A stretch of 64,000 nt of DNA from Pasteurellaceae bacterium Orientalotternb1. Its GTDB lineage: Bacteria; Pseudomonadota; Gammaproteobacteria; Enterobacterales; Pasteurellaceae. Shown in pieces: positions 1 through 6,939 of the stretch; positions within the stretch are counted from its first letter, which is position 1, and each line of letters opens with the position of its first letter. Below the pieces are notes generated by a model, which was not told the origin of the DNA, did not search any database, and was given only the letters and a program-made list of their open reading frames with translations. The stretch is taken from positions 1,896,911 to 1,960,910 of the forward strand of contig CP015028.1 of NCBI GenBank assembly GCA_011455275.1. Direction: 5' to 3'. Made by a program: the position numbers and the translations under genes.

Positions 1-320
1 TCATCGGCATCAAAATCAATCGGATTATCTAATTGCAAAAAGACGGCTATCGGTTTGTCAATTGGAGCATCTGGACGAGAGGGCAATTTTGCATGTGGTA
101 AGGCAATGCCGTTATTAAGTGCCGTTGTGCCCAACTTTTCTCGTTTAAAGAGATGGCTAAAACAAGCGATGGAGCAAATTTGTTGATCAGGTTCACATTC
201 AATCTGTTGATTGAGTGAATCCGCAACCATTTTACCAATTAGCTCTAAGGCTCGTTTCTTGCTTGAGACCAATACGCCTGTATGAATATTTTCAGGCTGT
301 AAAAATTCGGTGAGTTTCAT
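1..320 (-). CDS. ptsN: PTS IIA-like nitrogen-regulatory protein PtsN, 3' end cut off by window
   Basis: The first 106 residues of a PtsN-type EIIA domain are visible; the C-terminus runs off the left edge. The expected phosphorylated histidine lies at about residue 76 in the motif IALPHAK. In this family the protein takes phosphate from the PTS-Ntr chain and regulates potassium and envelope functions instead of transporting sugar. The start is the ATG at 320. It sits downstream of lptB, as in enterobacteria, but rpoN and hpf, which lie between them in E. coli, are absent here. A 72-base gap holding an uptake-signal dyad separates it from lptB. Confidence 0.9.
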   Translation of the reverse strand, partial: MKLTEFLQPENIHTGVLVSSKKRALELIGKMVADSLNQQIECEPDQQICSIACFSHLFKREKLGTTALNNGIALPHAKLPSRPDAPIDKPIAVFLQLDNPIDFDAD

Positions 321-331
321 AATGTTGCTAA

Positions 332-388
332 ACAAGCGGTCACTTCCTAAGAAAAATTTGCAAATTTCTGCGAGAAACTAACCGCTTG
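332..388. repeat. Uptake signal sequence pair between lptB and ptsN
   Basis: A full ACAAGCGGTCA core (332-342) is followed by the TTTGCAAA extension and an inverted ACCGCTTG core near 381-388. The two cores can pair, so the transcript of lptB could form a hairpin here. The sequence matches the Apl-type DNA uptake signal of Pasteurellaceae. Confidence 0.75.
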
Positions 389-392
389 CTAA

Positions 393-1118
393 TTAAAGTT
401 TAAATTGATCGCCTAAATAGACACGTTTTACATCTGGATTTTCAAGCACTGCTTCTGGTGAGCCACTTGCGATCATCTGTCCGCTGCCAACAATATAAGC
501 TCGCTCACATACATCTAATGTTTCTCGCACATTGTGATCGGTAATCAGGACGCCTAATCCCCGCTCTTTTAAATTCACGATGATCTTTTTAATGTCTATC
601 ACCGAAATAGGATCAACTCCCGCAAAAGGTTCGTCCAAGAGAATAAATTTCGGATTTGCCGCCAATGCTCGTGCAATTTCAACACGGCGACGTTCACCGC
701 CTGACAAGGACTGCCCAAGACTGTTGCGAATATGTTCAATGTGAAATTCTGAAATTAATTCATCCGCACGATCTTTGCGTTGCTGTTCGTTCAAATCTTT
801 ACGAATCTGCAGTACCGCCATTAAATTATCGTACACGCTCAAACGGCGGAAAATTGAAGCTTCTTGTGGTAAGTAACCAATGCCTTGTTTAGCACGATCG
901 TGCATTGGTAATACACTGATATCGTGGTCATCGATCCGAATTTTGCCATGATCGTGGCGAACTAAACCGACAACCATATAGAACGTCGTGGTTTTTCCCG
1001 CTCCATTTGGACCAAGCAAACCAACGATTTCACCTGATTCCACATTCAGGCTAACATCTTTGACCACTTGACGATTTTTATAACTTTTCGCTAAATGTTC
1101 TGCATAAAGAGTTGGCAT
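393..1118 (-). CDS. lptB: LPS export ABC transporter ATP-binding protein LptB
   Basis: This 241-residue protein is a complete ABC ATPase. Walker A (GPNGAGKT, about 36-43), the signature LSGGE (138-142), Walker B (FILLDEP, 158-164) and the switch histidine (about 195) are all present. The wording [10 protein letters not shown] and the close match in length identify LptB, which powers extraction of lipopolysaccharide from the inner membrane through LptFG and passes it to LptC and LptA. It starts 8 bases after the lptA stop, so the two are almost certainly co-transcribed and translated together. Confidence 0.97.
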   Translation of the reverse strand: MPTLYAEHLAKSYKNRQVVKDVSLNVESGEIVGLLGPNGAGKTTTFYMVVGLVRHDHGKIRIDDHDISVLPMHDRAKQGIGYLPQEASIFRRLSVYDNLMAVLQIRKDLNEQQRKDRADELISEFHIEHIRNSLGQSLSGGERRRVEIARALAANPKFILLDEPFAGVDPISVIDIKKIIVNLKERGLGVLITDHNVRETLDVCERAYIVGSGQMIASGSPEAVLENPDVKRVYLGDQFKL

Positions 1119-1126
1119 TGCCGCAC

Positions 1127-1636
1127 CTATTTTTTCGGTTTACTTTCTTGTAATTGGGTTGGAATTAAGACAGTTTTTACTCTGCCCTTTGTGCTACTTG
1201 TTGCTTTAAGTTGTTGTTTCTTAACGTCGTAAGTAATTTTATCGGCTTTAACAAAACTATCTATCTGCTTTAATTCTGCATTTCCAGTAAGCGTGAGAAA
1301 TTCTTGATTAAGATCGTAAGACACACCATTTGCCTTTCCATTCACTGGTTTTCCGCTATCTAAAGTCTGTTGAAAAGTTACGGGCGAGCCACTCGCTTCA
1401 ATTTTTTCCTTTTTCCCTTCTTGACGAGTGATCGTTACATTAGACGCTTGGATTTTGATAGAACCTTGGGTGATCAAAACATTGTCGGTTAAAACGACAA
1501 TATTTTTTTCCAGATCTAATGATTGGCTACCCGATGAAATATCAATAGGCTGATCAGTATCACCTTTTAACGCATACGCAGATAAACTCATTGAGAATAA
1601 CGCTGTGAGCAGTAATACTTTTTTAACAAATTTCAT
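1127..1636 (-). CDS. lptA: Lipopolysaccharide transport periplasmic protein LptA
   Basis: The 169-residue product begins with a signal peptide ([10 protein letters not shown]..., hydrophobic to about residue 20, probable cleavage after AYA). It continues with the OstA/LptA fold recognisable from [18 protein letters not shown] and [15 protein letters not shown]. LptA forms the periplasmic bridge for LPS between LptC and the outer-membrane LptD. The frame is open further upstream, but the start at 1636 is preferred because it gives a proper signal peptide and leaves a 10-base gap after lptC instead of a long overlap. Confidence 0.95.
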   Translation of the reverse strand: MKFVKKVLLLTALFSMSLSAYALKGDTDQPIDISSGSQSLDLEKNIVVLTDNVLITQGSIKIQASNVTITRQEGKKEKIEASGSPVTFQQTLDSGKPVNGKANGVSYDLNQEFLTLTGNAELKQIDSFVKADKITYDVKKQQLKATSSTKGRVKTVLIPTQLQESKPKK

Positions 1637-1646
1637 TGTATGTTCC

Positions 1647-2261
1647 TTATTGTGCCGCATTGCTTGACGGCTCAGCTTGTTTCTCTGTTTTTTGAATAAT
1701 GGTTGGTTCAAGGTATGTTTTAACATCTTTTGTCAATGTAGCAACTTGCTTTTTCAGATTGCCTGTTAAACCCGTGCCTGTTGTCGTAAATCCCATTCCT
1801 TGGGATTTTACAACGCTATCACTTGAAATATCATAAGTGGCTAAATTAATCGACAATTCTTCTGTTTCAATGAAATTTAAACGAGAGTTGGGTTCTACAT
1901 TTTCGATTCTGACATTGCCTTTTAAATGCAACATTTTCTCTTTAGTAATTTCCGCAATATCGGCGGTAACTTGCCACTGTTTTAATTGCTTTTCGGCATC
2001 AAATAAATCGAGCAAAGGCTTTAAAAATTCTGTTCGTTCCGAGGTTTCGAAACGTTTTATTTCTTGTGCTTTTGCAAAATATTGCGGCTTACCTTTTAGG
2101 TCATAGACCATTGTCGAAATTTGCTGTCCAACGTACTCTGGCGAACCTTCACGTTTAATCAAATCCGCTAAATTATGATTCTCTTTATGTTGCTGACTGA
2201 AATACCAGCCCCCTAAAATAGCTGCAATCACCAACAAAATGATGGTTAAACGAATGTTCAT
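1647..2261 (-). CDS. lptC: LPS export system protein LptC
   Basis: The 204-residue protein has one N-terminal membrane anchor (residues about 5-22, LTIILLVIAAILGGWYF) followed by a periplasmic LptC domain. LptC binds the LptBFG complex and receives LPS for LptA. It is the first gene of the visible lptC-lptA-lptB-ptsN run. An AGAGAA ribosome site precedes the ATG. kdsC and kdsD, which lie upstream in E. coli, are replaced here by the potD pair. Confidence 0.93.
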   Translation of the reverse strand: MNIRLTIILLVIAAILGGWYFSQQHKENHNLADLIKREGSPEYVGQQISTMVYDLKGKPQYFAKAQEIKRFETSERTEFLKPLLDLFDAEKQLKQWQVTADIAEITKEKMLHLKGNVRIENVEPNSRLNFIETEELSINLATYDISSDSVVKSQGMGFTTTGTGLTGNLKKQVATLTKDVKTYLEPTIIQKTEKQAEPSSNAAQ

Positions 2262-2358
2262 TTTTTCTCTACTTTATTCAAATTTAACGCCAAATTCTAG
2301 CACAGTTTTTAATGCGAATATAGAACAGCCCCCGACAAAAAAGTTTTGTAAAAAAGCG

Positions 2359-2385
2359 AAAACCCTAAGGGTGCCTTAGGGTTTT
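2359..2385 (-). terminator. Rho-independent terminator after the downstream potD copy
   Basis: A perfect 12-bp stem (2359-2370 with 2374-2385) with a 3-base loop lies just after the potD stop at 2427. On the minus strand it is followed by a T-rich stretch. Confidence 0.85.
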
Positions 2386-2426
2386 CTAGTTGCAAAATAT
2401 TGTCAGTATCTGACCGCTTGTAGAGA

Positions 2427-3467
2427 CTATTTTGCTGCTTTGAGTTCTTGATAATATTTCTCGTAGATCTCAACAGCATCGCCGACATCCACTTGCCACA
2501 CGCTGCGGTCAATCACTTCTTTCGGTAAAAATACCGCAGGATCTTCCGTCAATTCTTTTGGCAACAATTTCAACGCTTCTTTGTTTGAAGTTGGATAGCC
2601 AATCGCTTCCGTGAGCTTGGCAGCAACAGGGGCTGACAGCATATAGTTGATCAACTTATACGCCCCTTCTGGGTTTTTCGCCGTGGCAGGAATGGCTAAG
2701 TTGTCGATCCATAACGTTGTGCCTTCTTTTGGATAGATCATCCCAATTTTTGCCCCTTCGTTTTTGGCAATTCGCACCGAGCCATTCCACAGCAAACCGA
2801 CTTCCGTTTCGCCTGAAATAAACGAACTTGCAGGGTTGTCCGAGTTAAACGATAAAATATTCGGACGCAATTTGAGCAGCTCTTGATAAGCCGCTTTCAA
2901 CACTTCGGGATCTTGCGTATTTGGATCTTGTCCCATTTTGAGCAAGGCAATATTAAACGGCTCACGTGGATCATCTAAAATTTGCACCTTGTCCTTAAAT
3001 TCTGGTTTCCATAAATCTGCCCACGATTGTAAACTCTCTGGGTTTTGCGTTTCAGCGTTATACGCCAAACCAGTTGCCCCAAATAATTGCGGAATGGAGA
3101 ATTTATTGCCTTTGTCGAACGGGCGATCCAGCATTTGCGGGTCAAGTTCTGCCAAGACAGGAAGTTTGGAATGATCCAACTCTTTTAACATCCCTTCACG
3201 AGCCATTTTTGACACATAGTAGCTAGTTGGTGCCACGATATCGTAGCTACTATCTTTACCCATTGTTTTAAGTTTGGCATACATGGTTTCGTTTGATTCC
3301 ATACTAGAAACGATCACTTTAATGCCTGTTTGTTTGGTAAATTCTTCCAATAAGCCTTCTGGCACATATTCTGTCCAAGTATAAAGATAGACGGTGTTAT
3401 CATCTGCTTTCACATTCGCCGTTGCAAACATTGCAATGCCTGCTAAAAGTGCTGCCCATTTTTTCAT
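2427..3467 (-). CDS. potD: Spermidine/putrescine-binding periplasmic protein PotD (copy 1)
   Basis: This 346-residue protein has a signal peptide (MKKWAALLAGIAMFATANVKA) and the PotD-type polyamine-binding fold (VYLYTWTEYVPEGLLEEF, SNETMYAKLK, PASSFISGETEVGLLWNGSVRIAKNEGA, LWIDNLAIPATAKNPEGAYKLINYML). The family delivers spermidine or putrescine to the PotABC importer. It lies immediately downstream of a second, clearly homologous potD, each followed by its own terminator; potA, potB and potC are not in the window. A good AGGAG ribosome site precedes the ATG. Differences between the two copies may reflect different polyamine preference (inference). Confidence 0.93.
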   Translation of the reverse strand: MKKWAALLAGIAMFATANVKADDNTVYLYTWTEYVPEGLLEEFTKQTGIKVIVSSMESNETMYAKLKTMGKDSSYDIVAPTSYYVSKMAREGMLKELDHSKLPVLAELDPQMLDRPFDKGNKFSIPQLFGATGLAYNAETQNPESLQSWADLWKPEFKDKVQILDDPREPFNIALLKMGQDPNTQDPEVLKAAYQELLKLRPNILSFNSDNPASSFISGETEVGLLWNGSVRIAKNEGAKIGMIYPKEGTTLWIDNLAIPATAKNPEGAYKLINYMLSAPVAAKLTEAIGYPTSNKEALKLLPKELTEDPAVFLPKEVIDRSVWQVDVGDAVEIYEKYYQELKAAK

Positions 3468-3500
3468 AAAGTTCTCCTGATTGTAGGATTTAGGTATAAA

Positions 3501-3529
3501 AAAACCCTTGAGCCTTGCCCAAGGGTTTT
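3501..3529 (-). terminator. Terminator between the two potD copies
   Basis: A 10-bp stem (3501-3510 with 3520-3529) follows the upstream potD stop at 3549. The minus strand then reads TTTTATACC. It should separate the two potD transcripts at least partly. Confidence 0.8.
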
Positions 3530-3548
3530 AACGTTATTCGTTAAAGGC

Positions 3549-4589
3549 TTATTTTGCCGCTTTTAACTCTTGATAGTATTTTTCATAGAGTTCGATCGCA
3601 TCGCCTACATCATCTTGCCAGTGGCTTTTTTGTAGCACGTCAGAAGTTGGGTAAATCGCAGGATCTTCTGTAATCTCTTTCGGAAGATTTGGCAATGCAT
3701 TGACATTAGATGTTGGATAACCAATCTCTAATGTTAATTTCTCTGAAACGGGTGCACTCAACAAATAGTTGATTAATTTGTGTGCCGCTTCTGGATTTTT
3801 CGCATTTGACGGAATCGCAAGGTTATCTACCCATAAAACTGGACCTTCTTTCGGGAACACCATATCAACTGGAGCCTGCTCTTTTTTCGCAATACGTACA
3901 GAACCATTCCATAGTTGACCCACACTTACTTCACCAGCGATGAAAGAACTCGCAGGATTATCTGAGCTGAATGACAATACGTTTGGACGTAATTTCAACA
4001 ACTCTTCGTAAGCGGCTTTAATTTCTGCTGGATCAGTTGTGTTTGGGTTTTTACCTAATTTTAACAACGCAATGTTGAACACTTCACGAGCGTCATCTAA
4101 AAGTTGTACTTTATCTTTAAACTCTGGATTCCACAAATCAGCCCAAGAAGTGAACTTGCTGCCTTGGTAATCGTTAGTATTAAATGCAATACCTGGTGCA
4201 CCTAATAATTGTGGAAGTGAATATTTATTGCCTTTGTCGTAAGGTTTATCCAACCAATCTGGGTTAAGTTCTTTAATCACAGGTAATTTGCTGTGATCAA
4301 GTTCCATTAACATTCCTTCACGAGCCATTTTTGAAACGAAATAGTTTGTTGGTGCAATCACATCATAGCCACCATCTTTGCCCTGAATCTTTAATTTTGC
4401 ATACATTGTTTCGTTTGATTCAAGGGTAGAAACTTCAACTTTAATACCAGTTTCTTTGGTAAATTGGTCTAACAACCCTTCAGGCACATATTCAGTCCAA
4501 GTGTAAAGATGCACGGTTTCGTTTGCTGCCATTGCACTTGCACTGAACATCACCATACCTGACGTTAAAGCCACAGCCCATTTTTTCAT
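3549..4589 (-). CDS. potD: Spermidine/putrescine-binding periplasmic protein PotD (copy 2)
   Basis: This second 346-residue PotD has a signal peptide (MKKWAVALTSGMVMFSASAMA) and the same fold and length as the copy downstream. Many ligand-pocket words are shared (LYTWTEYVPEGLL, SNETMYAKLK, NPASSFIAGE). The two genes end in the same residues (YEKYYQELKAAK), which supports tandem duplication. H. influenzae also carries two potD genes, but not side by side as far as I recall. No potABC genes adjoin it, so the binding proteins must feed a permease encoded elsewhere. Confidence 0.93.
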   Translation of the reverse strand: MKKWAVALTSGMVMFSASAMAANETVHLYTWTEYVPEGLLDQFTKETGIKVEVSTLESNETMYAKLKIQGKDGGYDVIAPTNYFVSKMAREGMLMELDHSKLPVIKELNPDWLDKPYDKGNKYSLPQLLGAPGIAFNTNDYQGSKFTSWADLWNPEFKDKVQLLDDAREVFNIALLKLGKNPNTTDPAEIKAAYEELLKLRPNVLSFSSDNPASSFIAGEVSVGQLWNGSVRIAKKEQAPVDMVFPKEGPVLWVDNLAIPSNAKNPEAAHKLINYLLSAPVSEKLTLEIGYPTSNVNALPNLPKEITEDPAIYPTSDVLQKSHWQDDVGDAIELYEKYYQELKAAK

Positions 4590-4668
4590 TTATGTTTTCT
4601 CCAAATAATGAGTAAAAAGAAGCGGTTGGATTACTCCAAAGTTTTACAAGTTCTTCACAAAAAAGAAC

Positions 4669-4690
4669 GGGGGCATTCTAAGCCCCCCCC
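4669..4690. repeat. G/C homopolymer inverted repeat
   Basis: GGGGGC (4669-4674) and GCCCCC (4682-4687) form a six-bp stem with a seven-base loop. The C run extends to eight bases (4683-4690). It lies in the 252-base gap between rng and potD, upstream of potD. It may be a worn copy of the TGTAGG...GACCCACC element described elsewhere in the window. Confidence 0.45.
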
Positions 4691-4769
4691 TACATTTTGC
4701 AAGCCTTTTATTGTAAAAATGATGATTTTTTAGGCTTTTAAGACGAAAAAATCGGCGTTTATTCCGCTT

Positions 4770-4841
4770 ACAAGCGGTCACTTCTGACCATTTTTTTGCA
4801 AATCTGCATTTGCAAGACTTTTTAAGAATCTGACCGCTTGT
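4770..4841. repeat. Uptake signal dyad downstream of rng
   Basis: Inverted perfect cores (4770-4780 and 4831-4841) flank TTTGCAAA-type sequence. The right core touches the rng stop codon, so the dyad can fold in the rng transcript and may act as its terminator. Confidence 0.8.
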
Positions 4842-6316
4842 TACATCACCACCACATCAAACTGATCTTGATGATAATAAGGTTCGATTTTGATTTCGAC
4901 CTTTTTGCCTAAGAACACTTCCAGTTCAGCGAGAAGAGCGTGGGATTCTTCGTTAATCAGGTATTCCCCCACATTACGAGAGGCGTAAACCACATAGCGT
5001 TCCGAACGATAAAGATGATGCACTCGCACAATTTCACGCAGAATTTCGTAGCAGACGGTTTCGACGGTTTTGATTGTGCCGCGTCCGTTGCACGAAGCAC
5101 AGTCGCTGCATAACACTCGCTCAAGACTTTCTCGGGTGCGTTTGCGGGTCATTTCCACTAAACCAAGTTGCGTGAAACCGTTCACATTGGTTTTCACACG
5201 GTCGCCTTTTAACGCTTGTTCGAGGGATTCCAACACTCTCTGGCGATGCTCTTCTTCCTGCATATCGATGAAGTCGATAATGATAATCCCGCCCAAATTT
5301 CGCAGTTGCAGTTGGTGGGCAATGGCTTGGGTTGCCTCAATGTTGGTATTAAAAATGGTGTGGGCAAGATTGCGATGCCCCACAAATGCCCCCGTGTTGA
5401 TGTCTATCGTCGTCATCGCTTCGGTCTGTTCAATGATCAAATAACCGCCCGATTTGAGTTCGACTCGCTTATCCAAGGCTTTTTGAATGCCGTCTTCAAC
5501 CCGATAGGCATCAAACAACGGCTGCGAACCACTGTACAGGCTGACGTTATCGGTCAATTCAGGCATAAATTCACTCAAAAATTCTTTGACTTGTTCATAA
5601 GTCATTTTGGAATCGATCTGAATCGATTTAATGTGCGTACCGACAAAATCTCGCAACACCCGTTGTGCTAGAGCCAGTTCTCCATAGAGCATTGATTTTG
5701 CAGGGTATTTTGCTTTTCTTTCCAGCACTTTCCGCCATAATCGCTTTAAAAAAGCCACATCTTGTTGCAAGCTCTCTTCGCTCACTTCTTCCGCTGCTGT
5801 TCGCACAATAAAACCGCCCAACTCATCACAGTAAGGCTCAACAAGGGCTTTCAGACGTTCCCGCTCGGCTTCGCTTTCAATGCGTTGCGACACGCCAACG
5901 TGGCTATTTTCAGGCATAAAAACCAAATAGCGAGACGGCAAAGTAATATCGGTGGTGAGTCTTGCTCCTTTTGTGCCAAGGGGATCTTTCACCACTTGCA
6001 CTACAATATCTTGCCCTTCCCGCACCAGTTCGCTGATATTTTTCACCACGAACTGCTTTTTCTCATTTTCATCAACACATTCGGTATGCGAAACGATGTC
6101 GGATGCGTGCAAAAACGCTGCTTTTTCCAAGCCAATATCCACAAATGCCGACTGCATTCCAGGCAACACACGGGTAATTTTTCCTTTGTAAATATTGCCG
6201 ACAATCCCCCGCTTCGCTTCACGCTCAATATGGACTTCTTTCAAAATCCCATTTTCTACCAACGCGACACGGGTTTCGCTCGGGGTCACATTGACCAATA
6301 ATTCTGCTTGAGCCAT
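4841..6316 (-). CDS. rng: Ribonuclease G
   Basis: The roughly 490-residue protein follows RNase G end to end: AELLVNVTPSETRVALVENG at the N-terminus, an S1 RNA-binding segment (GNIYKGKITRVLPGMQSAFVDIG), the catalytic aspartates in TTIDINTGAF and IIIIDFIDM, and the zinc-link cysteines in VLCSDCASC. RNase G trims the 5' end of 16S rRNA and some mRNAs. It has no RNase E-type C-terminal scaffold. The frame also offers an ATG at 6328; 6316 gives the usual MAQAELLVN start with GGAA just ahead, but the choice is not certain. Confidence 0.95.
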   Translation of the reverse strand: MAQAELLVNVTPSETRVALVENGILKEVHIEREAKRGIVGNIYKGKITRVLPGMQSAFVDIGLEKAAFLHASDIVSHTECVDENEKKQFVVKNISELVREGQDIVVQVVKDPLGTKGARLTTDITLPSRYLVFMPENSHVGVSQRIESEAERERLKALVEPYCDELGGFIVRTAAEEVSEESLQQDVAFLKRLWRKVLERKAKYPAKSMLYGELALAQRVLRDFVGTHIKSIQIDSKMTYEQVKEFLSEFMPELTDNVSLYSGSQPLFDAYRVEDGIQKALDKRVELKSGGYLIIEQTEAMTTIDINTGAFVGHRNLAHTIFNTNIEATQAIAHQLQLRNLGGIIIIDFIDMQEEEHRQRVLESLEQALKGDRVKTNVNGFTQLGLVEMTRKRTRESLERVLCSDCASCNGRGTIKTVETVCYEILREIVRVHHLYRSERYVVYASRNVGEYLINEESHALLAELEVFLGKKVEIKIEPYYHQDQFDVVVM

Positions 6317-6439
6317 TTTTAATTCCATTGTTTTCAGTCAGAAATAAAGGAATTTTATCACTAACGCCAATTTGAATGTAAGAAAATGCGAAATTCGGCG
6401 ACTTTAATAAATACTTTTTTGATTTTAATAGGATTTTTT

Positions 6440-6862
6440 ATGCAGAAACTCATCAATGCTTTCCGACACTCACACATTGACATCACGGTATTACGCCTAA
6501 GCGTCATTATCGTTTTCTTAGCCTTTGGGGTGGCAAAATGGTTTGAATTTGAAGTGCAATTACTCAAACCGCTCATTTCGCCAACGTGGCTCAATTTTCT
6601 GTACGACTGGTTTGGCTATCACGGTGCCAGCTATTTTCTGGGTGTGGTCGAAGGGATTGCGTATGTGGGATTGTTCGTTGGATTTTGGCAACCTAAATGG
6701 GGAATCGTAGGGGCAATTACCGTATTAGGAACAGGCGTTGTGACCTTGAGTATGATGCTTCAACTCGGTTTTAATGGCTTTATTTTTAAAGATATTTTGC
6801 TGATTGGTGCAGCTTTGGTGCTCTTGAAAGCAGATTTAAATCGACTCTACACTGAAAAATAG
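6440..6862 (+). CDS. DUF417 (YkgB/RclC-like) inner-membrane protein
   Basis: The 140-residue product has about four membrane segments and the family words LRLSVIIVFLAFGVAKWFEFE and FGYHGASYFLGVVEG. This matches the DUF417 family that includes E. coli YkgB and RclC, the latter linked to reactive-chlorine resistance. The biochemical role is unknown. ATG 6440 was chosen over an upstream in-frame ATG at 6386 because AATAGGA precedes it at proper spacing. It is a single gene between rng and the type III restriction system. Confidence 0.8.
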   Translation: MQKLINAFRHSHIDITVLRLSVIIVFLAFGVAKWFEFEVQLLKPLISPTWLNFLYDWFGYHGASYFLGVVEGIAYVGLFVGFWQPKWGIVGAITVLGTGVVTLSMMLQLGFNGFIFKDILLIGAALVLLKADLNRLYTEK

Positions 6863-6871
6863 CCAAACAAA

Positions 6872-6893
6872 AAGATGGGCCAAAGCCCATCTT
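6872..6893 (-). terminator. Terminator downstream of res
   Basis: A 9-bp stem (6872-6880 with 6885-6893) is followed on the minus strand by TTTTTGTTT, so it ends the mod-res transcript. It may also slow transcription from the DUF417 gene on the plus strand. Confidence 0.75.
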
Positions 6894-6939
6894 CCCCACT
6901 ACAAGCGGTCACTTCCGCCTAACATTTTGCAAATCCCCC

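Noticed and set aside
2309..2512. Minus-strand frame overlapping the potD 3' end
   Set aside because: It is a shadow of potD and its terminator, in a different frame.
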